64,000 nt of DNA, taken from assembly GCA_022885665.1 (NCBI GenBank), contig JAGQDJ010000156.1, positions 800,862 through 864,861 of the forward strand, written 5' to 3'. Of this stretch, positions 12,901 through 24,100 are shown piece by piece. The notes below the pieces were generated by a model that was not told the origin of the DNA, did no database searches, and saw nothing but the letters and a program-made list of their open reading frames with translations. The number at the start of each line of letters is the position of its first letter. Position 1 is the first letter of the stretch. The position numbers and the translations under genes were made by a program. Origin of the DNA: Triops longicaudatus (taxonomy: Eukaryota; Arthropoda; Branchiopoda; Notostraca; Triopsidae).

Positions 12901-13421
12901 AAATGGCGTCACATAAATGTATTTCCATGACTAAACTCCTCATTAAGTCCACGACTTAATGAGGAGTTAAGTCATTACATGAGGAGTTGAGTCACTTACA
13001 TGTCTAACTGCAACTTCAGCCCACAGAAACGTAATAAATGCTATGTAGTTATGCAAGTTTCAGAGATAAAAATAAGGGTAGGGAATAAATTTTATGGCAG
13101 GAAATAAATTTTAAGGTACCATCGTTTCGGTATCTTAATTTTCAGAAAATTATGGTCATGATTAACTACATTCAGATCGACTGTAACTAAAATGACGAAA
13201 AGGAGATTATCGGGTCATACCCTTTCTTCCGTGAAAAGCTCATTATTTTGTGCATCCTGCTCTCCAAAAGCGGAATCTTCAAGTCCGTGTGGTCTGACGA
13301 TAACTTCACTGGAATTGTGGTAACCGTTACTTTCTGACAGTCCGAACCTGGCCCAATCTAACTGTCTCCTTTGGCTGGAATTTGTGGCTGCTGCTTCATT
13401 AGCTGTTCTTTCATCGGCCAT
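9957..13421 (-). CDS. SLC12A8: SLC12A8-like transporter (cation-chloride cotransporter family)
   Basis: Twelve exons: 13421-13221, 12661-12481, 12421-12276, 12221-11990, 11760-11559, 11478-11378, 11312-11179, 11088-10889, 10834-10702, 10645-10457, 10388-10210, 10140-9957. They sum to 2082 nt (693 aa); human SLC12A8 is about 714 aa. Diagnostic blocks are VLFGTWDGVFTSVMINIFGV near TM1, an ESGGVYFLLSHVLG block, the MAGVKWVIKLQ segment, GVMAGINMSGDLRNPSRDIP, and LYISSLSSSLGTFYGTPRVL. A KLSDLDELFPERV motif lies in the cytosolic tail, and the C-terminus contains SRYHQSSTV. About 11-12 membrane helices are expected. The family is SLC12; in mammals SLC12A8 has been proposed as a sodium-dependent nicotinamide mononucleotide transporter (debated) and as a polyamine/amino-acid carrier. 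The substrate here is unknown. All twelve exons keep the reading frame. Confidence 0.95.
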
Positions 13422-14695
13422 TCTAAAAAGACGTCACAGAGTTTATTATTACTCGAAAGTAGGGCGTCAAACAATCCGAATAAATTCAATAAATTCTGTA
13501 ACATCGGTAAAGTCGTTACTTTCAGCTTAACACTGCTTTAGGCTTTCTGTTCATGTCAATAAATTTAAACGTTAAAGGTTACTTACTTACAAAAGGAAAC
13601 TAATATTGTTCCTTGTGCACAATTATACAGCAGCCTACATCAGTTCCCCAGCTGATAAACTTGTCTGCCGAAAAAAATTCCTGTCGAATATGTCAATGAG
13701 GCGGGGCAATGTGTTTGGGTCTAGCACTCATGGCCATCTATTGAAAGGGACTGTAAATCTGCAAAATCCTGAATTAAACGAATTCATCTTTGAACTTGAA
13801 GGGGTATATTGTAATCGAAGAGTCCTCACAATAACTGAAGAATTTTTACTATGTTAAGGCTTCATAGTAAAATAATAAAGAAACTGTCCAGAAATAGGAC
13901 GATTCTAATATGTAGCTAAAATCACACAAAAAAGGCGCGTCTATTCGATTGCCTACTGTACCGAGATTTTAGAACACACACCTCCTGCATTGGAACTGAC
14001 AGCTACAAGAACGAACACACACTCTCTGAATAGGAATGTTCAAAAAGCTTTTTAATAGTAATTCCATCAGTGTGACTATCGCGAGTAAGAGATTCTAAGG
14101 TGTGTCCAAATATAGAACACATGCATTGACTGACGTTCACGTAATGGGACTTTGTTGGCACGTTAGACAGGGACAAGGAGAGATTTGACACTAATGGACA
14201 TTTCTTAGAGTTACTTCGAGGAACTAATTACTGCAAGACGCAGCTATCGACATATATGCTTGAAACAGGTTCAACGAGAACGAAAGCAAAGCTTGGGTAC
14301 AAAGGGAATTTAAAATATGTCCACGGTTCACATTGCGCATTCATCACTCAGCCTGGACATACCTTGCGAATAAGCGGTATGGAAATAAAATAGTGCAGAA
14401 ATCTCAATTGCTCCTCTTTGGCCGGGGCAGTCATGAATCATTCTACGGAGTTATCGCCAACACGAGACGTACGCTTTTTTATATCTAACGTCGAAATTTG
14501 CGCGTCTCACATAAAATTTCAAAATACCCTGGTTTAACGATTACCAACCTATACTTAAAGACAGAAAACCGTATTACAAAAAAACAAACTTTCGTAATTC
14601 CATTAAAACCACAATAGTTCTACATCTATCTAGTACGCTTTGTTATGTTATTTGATGTTTTCCGACTTACGTACAGAAAAATCCTGATATAACGA

Positions 14696-14736
<41 letters not shown>

Positions 14737-15142
14737 GGTACCGAGCTCATGGGTATCGAGCTCATGGGTATTAACGGATTCCACTGTAGTGCAGTGCATT
14801 TAACTTAAATTTACAGAGCTAAATTTAAAATATAGGTAACAATACAAATGTTAATAACCTAATGCTCATGTCAAATCGCAGTCTAAAATCATAATATATG
14901 GCAATTTCACTTTTTATCTTTTGCCTTATAGCACAAGACACATATACTCCAATGAATTACGATGATGCACAAGCACTCGTTTACAGCAGTCACTCCCAAA
15001 CAAAAGTGAAGATGTATACACACATTACATGCCCAGTAATGTGTTTGTATATGGGGAGCCGCATTATAATGACTAGTACTGTATTTGCAGACTGCAGAAT
15101 ACGAAAAAAGTTTGAAATTTTTTTACACATCAAAACTTCGAG
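13422..15142. other. intergenic region between SLC12A8 and EFHC genes
   Basis: I see no supported gene. It was checked for a third DM10 domain or an EF-hand belonging to the EFHC gene, and none was recognised on the minus strand. It contains a poly-A run and a short tandem repeat near 14.7 kb, and a possible pogo-like terminal repeat at 14674-14698. Confidence 0.45.
14699..14775. repeat. A35 homopolymer followed by a tandemly repeated 15-mer
   Basis: About 35 adenines are followed by CGAGCTCATGGGTAT occurring twice in direct succession (about 14741-14771). The A-run may be the tail of a plus-strand retroposed sequence, but no body was recognised upstream. It could also be simple slippage. 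Confidence 0.5.
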
Positions 15143-16497
15143 TTATGCTTGAATATTTAATGGAGTGAAGTCGTTCCGGCCAAACTCTTTTCGATAATAG
15201 TCCTTTGTGAACTGGTCGCATTCCGTTATGACAAACCTAGTTCATGCAGATCGTTGTTACTTCTGAGCATAAACATTATTATTTATTTAACTCACGGTCG
15301 TCCCATCACGCTTATGTGTCCCCCAACATGAAAGTCAGAAGGCATGTAATACTGTATGTCATCTGCATCAACTGGCAACGTAGCACATGTCTGGTAAGGT
15401 TCTAAAATATTACTACAATGGCATGACTTCCACAGGACACTACAATGAGTTGAAATACCTTTAGGAAGCCGTTGTCTCCGGTAAAGCATCTGTTCGAAAG
15501 GGTGCCCACGAAATTCGCTTGATTTTGGTGATTGTAGCGAACGCACCTCGACGGTATTATCTGCTAAATAATACTTCAACAAGTATCGCGGTAACCTCTC
15601 GTCGTAGCGAAGCAGTGGTTCATCCCTACGATCCCAAACACACCAAAAGGCAAGAACTTGGCCATCGTGATCGAGAAACTGACGAAACTTCGGCCGACGA
15701 GCATTCCGATCAGGAGCTGCTGATCGAATTCTTGGGTCTCCCAAACCGAATTTGCAAATAAATTCGTTATATTGAGGTTCACACGGAAGATCTTCAGGAG
15801 GATTGAGTTCTATGCCAGAACTTGCCAGAAATTCCTGTAAGCTGACTTTATTTATTTTGCCAAAGGCTATCGATTATTACCCTTGTCCAGTCATCACAAT
15901 CCGTCAGGCGGTAAGTTCTGCTGAATATGTCCAAATTTATTGCCAGATTTAAGTCTGACCAGCGTAAGAAGGTATTCTCTGTTTTCTTGATTTTTTGGCG
16001 CCCAACGAGTTTCCCTTGTGGCAAATGTGTCATCTGAAGGACGGAAATCGCGGCTTGAATTATTCCGCGTTAAATTTGCATTACTTACTCTTTTCGCTGG
16101 TTCCGTTACCATCAACGTGTCATCGTCAAGGTAATAAACAAGTTCAATCTTACATATAGAGTACGATCCGTGTTCACCAAGTGGTTCTTTATAGTAACCA
16201 TAGAATTTTAGACAACAACGGTCGTACTTAACGTATTTTGGTATAAAGGGCTTCGAAGTGTAATGGAATTTCACTTCGTTGGGCTTCAAGATTTTCAGTG
16301 CAGAAGGTTCACTAGAATAGTAAATTTAGAACATGAAACAAAAACTTGGTCTCAGACATTTGTTTATCGCAATAATACTTTTGCGGTAATAACGAAGATG
16401 ATGGCTCTAAGACTAGATCTTGACGATAAGGAGAAGCACTCTTGGAAACAGGGACACCTCCTCTATAACCAAGGGTTTGAGATTTTCGGTGATGCAT
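15143..16497 (-). CDS. EFHC1/2-like protein with two DM10 domains (short form)
   Basis: Five exons: 16497-16379, 16311-16089, 16033-15881, 15834-15296, 15236-15143 (1128 nt, 375 aa). The N-terminus has the family motif HHRKSQTLGYRGG. DM10-1 runs at about residues 50-165 (YLDDDTLMVTEP, LPQGKLVGRQ, W-x-DLNLAINLDIF-SRTY). The linker is EFLASSGIELNPPEDLP and DM10-2 is about 195-370 (VLAFWCVWDRRDE, YYLADNTVEVR, RRQRLPKG, FVITECDQFTKDYY). EFHC1/myoclonin and Rib72-type proteins are inner-lumen microtubule proteins of axonemal doublets. Human EFHC1 (640 aa) has three DM10 domains and an EF-hand; this copy stops right after DM10-2. Start at 16497 matches the family N-terminus. In an arthropod a role in cilia of mechanosensory neurons or in sperm is expected. 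Confidence 0.88.
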
Positions 16498-16543
16498 GTT
16501 CTAAATTACATCTTTTTTTAGGAGGTTAAACTTTTTTACTTTG

Positions 16544-16816
16544 CTTACTTATTTATTTGCTCAGTGTTTCGATAAGTTCTCAAAATTGCACCAACTTGTT
16601 TTTCGCCTGAAAAAAGTTCAGAAATATCGCCACTGGCATGTTCCACTTCAAAACTTGAGTTATAACTACCTGAATGTTTCGGAGGCTTTTGATTTAGTGT
16701 TGAAACGGAGGAAGTCCCACGAACTGGTACTTCATGTTTAATCAATATTGGCATGGCTTCGCAGTCAACGCCGTAAAATTTCTTCACGCCAGCTTCGCAC
16801 TTTGGAAAAAAGTAAG
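16544..16816 (-). other. possible coding exons just upstream of the EFHC start
   Basis: Two spliceable frames on the minus strand: 16816 to about 16672 (begins CEAGVKKFYGVDCEAMPILI, donor CATTCAG/gtagtt) and about 16608-16546 (begins GEKQVGAILRTYRNTEQIN, donor AA/gtaagc), joined in phase. The next acceptor leads into the EFHC first exon in the wrong phase. They are therefore either EFHC 5' UTR or alternative exons, or the end of a separate gene. I do not recognise the sequence. Confidence 0.3.
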
Positions 16817-18155
16817 GTATTTGAAGACCGGAAATTTAACTTTTTGAGAAACACGAAGGCTTTCACGAGGTCAGCGCCAGTTCATTTAATGGATTATTGC
16901 TTTACATTGGCTATCGGGATCGGGTGCAAGTTTACGTTTACAACCTTTAACTGAAGCTCATTCCGTAGCCTACTTGTAACACATAAAATACATTATTATA
17001 TTTTTAAAATTTATTTTAAAGGAACAAATACGATTTTCTACATAAATTTTGCTAAAAACCACAATCTTTTTTTTATACAATGCAGCTATGTCTTTAGTGC
17101 CAAGAAGTAGTGGGAAAGAGAAGACTGGAAAGCTTTTTATGAACTATTCGTTGCATCTTGCTGTTGTATATGTTTTTCAATTGTTTCATAAATAACGAAA
17201 ATAATTCCAATTCAATACCATCATTGAAAACAATCGCTAAATACAAACCAAAACACCTTTTGAAAACACAAAACCATACGAAAAGATATGAGAAAAGGTG
17301 ACAGTTTTCTTGATTTGCTAGAAAAGTTTCCCACAAAATAATTTGTGACTACAAAGTTGACCTCTATCAATGAGACTGCAGGTTTACCGAGAATACGCAT
17401 CACTCGTTTTATTAAGTTTAAACTTTTGCAGCCCCTTCATCAGCTCATTGATAAAGCGGAAAAAAGTTCTCTCGCGTTCAGGTGTGATAGAGATGACTCG
17501 TTTTTCGATAGCTGATAGTTGGGTCAAGATAAGAGGCTATCGCTCACTTAGGCGTAGATAAAATTGAAGGTTTTCGTATTCGGGAGTCGCTAAATTCGAG
17601 CTATGTCATTTTCTAGCAATTTAAACGGAGTTTACGAGTTTCACTATTCATAATTGTTAATCAGAAAAGACTCTACAATCTTGCGTAGCTAAACGCTGCT
17701 CGGTTGCGACATTTGATCTATTGCAAAGAAAAGTATTTACGGAGTTTTGGTGATTTTTCTGAGTTACGGAATTAGTCTTTTTAAATCGAGTGGTACGTTC
17801 CTAATTGGTTAATCAGCGGCTTCATAGATGGTGTTAGAAAGCAAAATGCTTGAAAACAAATAAGTCAATTCCGTTTGTATTTCAGGAAGTGCTGTGATAG
17901 TTTACTTTGCAAAATAAAGTGACGTGAAAGATTCTTGGTAAATATTGCATTACAAAAATCTGTTTGTTCAAAGATATCGACTAGTACTGTTTTATTTTTC
18001 CAGAAGCGTATTACTAACTTTTGTTTATGCTTCCTGAGAAGCATGCTTGCTGAGGAATGGCGGCATTTTTAAATGCATTTATAATCCCTGATCAATAACA
18101 GTATTTCCTAACAAAAGTTTGTCTTGTCAGATTCGGCAGTTTCAAAATACCATAA
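16817..18155. other. region between EFHC and the pseudouridine enzyme gene
   Basis: This is a divergent intergenic region: the EFHC gene runs left and the pseudouridine enzyme gene runs right. It should hold both promoters. No gene, RNA or repeat was recognised; the open frames at 17.1-17.6 kb look random. Confidence 0.4.
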
Positions 18156-21100
18156 ATGATACACAAAGCACTCATCCCGCTGCTGAGAAGCACCTGGACT
18201 TTACGAAACCACTTGCTTTCAAGAAAACTTCATTCCGATTTTCTCCATGTTCAACCCGAAGTGCGTACAGCTCTTAAGAACGGCATGCCAGTCGTGGCTC
18301 TAGAATCGACCATCATTACGCACGGTATGCCGTATCCTTCTAATCTGGATACCGGGATGAACGTGGAGCGTATGATACGATCACAGGGAGCCGTGCCAGC
18401 GACGATTGCTATTCTGAACGGCCAAATTCACGTAGGGTTGCAAGAGGACCAACTTCGCTACTTAGCTGAAAAGAAACACAAGTGCGTCAAAACGTCCAGA
18501 CGAGATCTAGCCTACGTTGTCAGTCAAGTACGTCAGTTTTTTTCTTTTTTTTTTTTCTTAAAAAAATGACATTTTTCTCTTTAGAAACTTAATGGAGGGA
18601 CCACCGTTTCGGGAACAATGCTTGTTGCACATAAAGCTGGCATTCCGATCTTCGTGACAGGTATACTAGCTACAATTACAAAGCGTTGCGGAAATTACGT
18701 GACGCTTGTACTCCTGTGTAGGCGGTATTGGAGGCGTCCACCGAGGAGCTGAAAGAACCATGGATGTCAGTGCCGACTTGACTGAATTGGGGCGTACGCC
18801 GGTTGCTGTCATTTCCAGTGGTGCGAAGTCTATTTTAGATATTGGGAAAACTCTCGAGTATCTAGTAATGTCATCCCCGTGCAAAAAAAAGAAGACAAAA
18901 AAATACGTTCCTTTTCTTGTAGGAAACGCAAGGTGTATGTGTGGCAACTTTGGGTCCATCCGACATTTTCCCAGCCTTTTTCTCAGCTACTTCAGCTTTC
19001 AAATCTCCGGCCCATGTTTCCACTGTTGACGAAGCAGCAAGTCTGCTCGATGCTCACTTTCGTCTACAGACCCAGTCCGGTGTTTTGTTAGCTGTGCCCA
19101 TGCCTCCCGGTCATGAAACCTTAGCCGCTCGTATAGAAGACATTATAGCTTGCGCGGTGCAGGAGGCTGAGGAGAAAAAGATTGACGGTCGTGACGTCAC
19201 ACCATTCTTATTAGCACGAGTCAATGAACTGACAAAGGGCGAATCTTTAAAAGCAAGTGAGTGTTCATTGGTTATCTTTTTAGACAACTGATTGTTTTTC
19301 TCCTCTTCTGTTCCGCGTCATTTCTGAAGATATGACCCTTATTGAGAACAATGCCAAGGCTGGAGGCCAAGTGGCTGTTAGTCTCGCGAACCTACGTCAC
19401 CAAACCCCGTAAGTTGCGTTTGTATTTGAGTTTGCGACACAATTAATAGCAAAGTGATATTTTATGCAGATTCCTACCCCACATTCCTCCAGCGTCATCC
19501 CAAACAAGTCGTACATGTGCGCATGGTGAAGCTAAGAATCCAACTTCTAATCCGGTATGGATTGCTAACTAGCAAGTTGGAGATAGTTCAAGTCGTATAA
19601 CTGTGTTTCCTAATTAGGTAGTTGTTATTGGTGGCGCTACCATTGATTTCGTAGCTACGGTCAACGAAGATAGCATAAAGGTAAGATAAATTATTCTTTA
19701 TCATATTTTTGCGTGTAAATTATGAAATTTTCTTCATTATAAATGAATTGTTAACATAATCGTAAGTTTCTACAAGAGTGTACAAAATTGGAGTTCTCTT
19801 GTGTTTACAACTTTAACAACTCTTCGTGTGAGGGTTGAAGTGAAAGAACCATTTCAGTGAAAAAAAAGGGAAGTTGAGGAAAATGGTAGTGTGCTGTAAG
19901 CACCATTATGCCATATCGATTTTTCCGAAACTGTGGTACTTGTCATGCAAGACCATATATCGAACGCCTATATCGGAGCCGGTCAGTGTGGGTTTCACAA
20001 AGAGTTGTTGGTATGGCCATTAACTTGCTCCAAATGGCCAGAAATCTCGCTCTTCAACAAGCTTTACGATATAGATTTTCGTAACTTTATATGAATATAG
20101 TTTCTCTCCTTATAGGAACAAGAAGTTCGGCTTAGGAATCCAATAGGCCAAGGCTCACATCATTGTACGTCGAAATTTGCTCGAAGAAAAAAAAGTTAGT
20201 TATATTTCCAGGGCCGTATCCAGGATTCGGATCGGGAAGTGGGTGTAAATCCCTACGGGGCCCGATGGGTACTTATTTCAAAATCACCAAAGCAATTGCT
20301 ACAGTCCAGGGGAGGCTCCCGGTGAAGGCTTAGGTTCCGACATATTGAAGTTTCAAGAAAGGGCAGCTCATAAAGCACAGCGTGTCGGTAATGATGTCTT
20401 GGCTGCAGTATTCTCGAATATGATGGATGAGAGAGGGTTCCGCTACGGCAGTTTTTGCTGGCTTCATAAAACCAGTACTCAATTATAAGTTAATGAACGT
20501 ATTAACGCGCTGCGGTAGTAAGATTTTTTTTTTTATAAAAAAAGTTCTTTGGGGAAATTGCTTATACTGAATATGCACTTACCTTTCAGACGACCTCTAA
20601 AGTACAAAGGCAAATCCTCTGGCTTTGTTGAAAAGTTTATGGAGAATTCTTCTTTCACCGGCGAGCTTTTGACTTGGTGGTGGTTAAAATACAGAATTGT
20701 CGATATTTTACTGCTGCAGCTTCGTTGACTCTGCTTTCCGGTGGAGCTCCATTAACGTCTTTTACGCTGATCGACTCTTCTGTTGGGAGAGAAGCTTCAT
20801 TGAGTCTAATTGAGTTACAAGGATTTAGTTGTTACCTTGGAAACGTCTCCTAACATTGCAAGATACGTCGGCGTCCAGAATATACACATTTCTGGCTTTC
20901 GGAAGCATGAGTGCAATGAGGAAAACTCTTGACTGCCGTTACTGCGTCTTGGTTTTGAAAACTGTTGAGCACCGGAAGTTGCTTTTAAAGGTCGTATATA
21001 CGTGAAGTTGTTCCGTTCGGCTTTTGTGCAAACCACGAACTCTTTGGTAACCACGGCATTGATCGAGGGGCAAGATTACGACTAGCGTCACTTTTGTTTG

Positions 21101-24100
21101 GAAAAGATGAGCTGCTTAATGTCTCAACAAATCCGTTGTAGCTCAGAGCTGAACTTGTTTTCAAGCCAGAACGTGCTTGTCGCGTTTGCAAATGGCTCTT
21201 AGCCCCAAAGCCTTTTCACACTGACTCACAATAGTGGAATCAAGTATCATTACAATGAATAGCGACTGAGCTATTGGCTGGCAAATCTGGCCAGATGGCA
21301 GCAACCCTTTGATCTTTACGCTGGTATTCTTTGCCTAAGCTTAATAATTATCCGCACGGTGTCACTGACAGCGCAAATTTAGAAGATAGCGAAATGTTCA
21401 GTATTTCAAAGTTGAAAGATGACAAAACGAAAGATTTATCTGACTTTTGAATTCGAGAAGTGAAAATTGATTTTTTTAAGATTGGATTTTAGATTTTTTA
21501 CAAGAAAAAAAGTACTTCTGTCATAAAGGAGATACTTAATAACTCCACCAGAGTGAAAAACTTCTAACGCAATCTCAGCCTATTCTGCTGTCCTCCGCCT
21601 CGAGAACTCGAGTTTTCTCGGTGTATTCGCAATCTGGACCTAATCTTCCACCAAGAAGCTTTGCAAGACTTTCAGATCACGTACAAACCGTGTTGGCAAA
21701 ATAGCAGAACTAGAGCGACTAGAAGCCCCTAGAGATTCGCGTGTTATCTGCGATTCCGGCTTCATTGAACCTCCTGCACAGAGCGCAAAGAACGCAGCGT
21801 AGAAATAACCGGAATTAGTATAGAAAATGTATAAAAAACACTTATAATTTTAGTTATTAACGAAGAATTATCATGCTGTCATTAATCATATATAAAACAT
21901 CAATGAAAGTGTCCAAAAATTCAATATTCAGAATTTCATCTCACGATGTAAAAATGCATGTAATAGAACTTTTTTTCTTGGTTTTGGTAAATGATATGGC
22001 CCACAAACGAATGATGATGGCGTATAAAAAATACTGAGGCTGAGAGGACTCTTTCCACGGCACTTTGTCTGGCTATGCGATAGCAGCGGGAAGCAAGCAC
22101 GTTCTCCCGCTCCCACTTTTTTCCTTCGGCCTATCTAAAAGCAAAAGTCTATAAATATCGACCACATTCCATTATTGAGCTGATGTCAGTTATGTACCCA
22201 AAATTGCAGCCATAACGTCAGAAAGACCCGCAACGTAGTATAAGCTTCGAACGTGACTGGAAAAGCGCATCATGAGCGATGGTGTTGTAATGTATAGTCT
22301 TGTTGGGTACAGTTTACGAAAACAAATAACGAATAGTGTTCTCTACCCGCAGATTTTTTTTTCGCTTTCTGAGTAGCGATTACCATCCTTTTTTGAACCT
22401 CGAAATTCAAGGAATTCACCGTGCAGAAATGCACCGAGGTTAGAAATATGCCTAAAATTTCTTTAACTTTGATAAGCTACATATTTTGGGGTAAGGAGTG
22501 TGAAATACTGCTAAGACTTCAAAGGAAAATATGTGGACGAGGCGTGAACATTAAAGAGCTAATTTGCTTCACAGTTCTTGGGAAAATTTTAGAACACTGC
22601 CATTCAGAAATTTAGAACACGAAACTTTTTTCATGTGCCGGAATGTTAGTTTCTGTTGTTTTCTCGGATATATTAGTTGCTCAAGAATGCTTCCAGACGA
22701 TGTGTTTAGAGAATAGCGGTAGTAGTTCAATATACAAAGCAATACGCTGTAAATAACGATTGCTTTTTAAATAAATACGCATATTATCGTCGTTTTATGC
22801 TACACGTGCGTACAAGAAAAAAAGGGAATTTAGCTTTTTTTGAGCCAGTAATTGCAATGAGTGTTCTAGCTCAGCGTTGTAAACTAATTGCTTTTGAACT
22901 CAGTTTTTTTCCTTCTTTTCATTGGTAATGTTGCTACACCGAATTATGGCAGTAGAAAAACATCGCCTCACGGGAAGTGAATACGCTTTGAAGTTTGTGA
23001 TGAAAGCACCCTTCGGAATCCTATTTTTCCTTAAGAAATATATTGTGAAACTTACAGTGTTACGTTTCTCTCCAAATTTGATGTTCGACTTTTATGCTTC
23101 GCCGTAACGTATCCAAAGTTCTTTACAGAGACTCTGGCTTTTTCACCCCCCAACCCCCACCCTCTAGCTTCCGAGTAAATGGAAAGGAAGAGCCCATGTA
23201 GAGCTGTACTCCGTGAACTCCAAATTTCTCCAGACAGTTAGTCATTGATATTAGCCAGCAAAACTACGGAAGTACTGTAGTGATTATAATGAGATATATT
23301 TCATATTAGCGTGGTAGATAGGCAAAGCAGTTCACAGCGTGCGAGTAACAAGAAGTGTTGTAGTTATTAAACATTCTGAGCGCGATCATTTTTTCAGATT
23401 TTTTTCTTCTTTTTTGTTTTATTATAAAAAAAAATTACATATGAAGTACCGGCAGTTTCGTGGATTTAAGTGAACAGCAAGCAAACGAAGCCCTTTTAAG
23501 CCGGGTTAATGGTCTTGTTAATGGTCTGTATTACTAGCATGGAACCCGATGCATCTATACCATTAAAAAGCTGCAGTAAAAATATTGACTTATGGGATTT
23601 CCCGGTTTAATAAAATTGCTAGGTGCTTGGGTAATTCGATTGTTTGTGTGACGACAGTTGCTACGGTATCCGCTTGGTAGTTCGAGCACTTAATTAACTG
23701 TGGAAGCGAACCCCGTAAGTCTTGCGGCTGGTGTAGTTATTTTTAAGATTTCGCGGTTGACCGCCCTCTGGCACGTACACGGTCGGGGACAAAGGGTCGA
23801 TAACGTCTACACGGGAACTCCTCGGCAGTGATTCTCCTATTGAATTGAATACATTGGGCTGTGTGAAAACAAGCAAAAGGGAAACTTATGGTTCCTGGCA
23901 AATTGGCAAGTTTTTCTGTGCGCTTGTCTTTCGTAATTCTGTGTTTTCTGCTCATCTGTTGCAATAGTTCTTTTTTTTCAGTCTCGACGACAGTGAATTC
24001 GGTATCTGTGATTTTATTCTGGAAACAAAAGTTTATTGCGTATACGACGGGTTGCACCACAATAAAAGTAATGTAGCACGTGCTTAAGCTATCGGAATTC

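Noticed and set aside
13606..13857. 83-codon plus-strand frame between SLC12A8 and EFHC
   Set aside because: Isolated, no recognisable motif and no exon-like borders.
20815..21191. Possible transposase-like or other gene in the large intron
   Set aside because: Frames are short, broken and unrecognisable; neither strand gives a consistent product.
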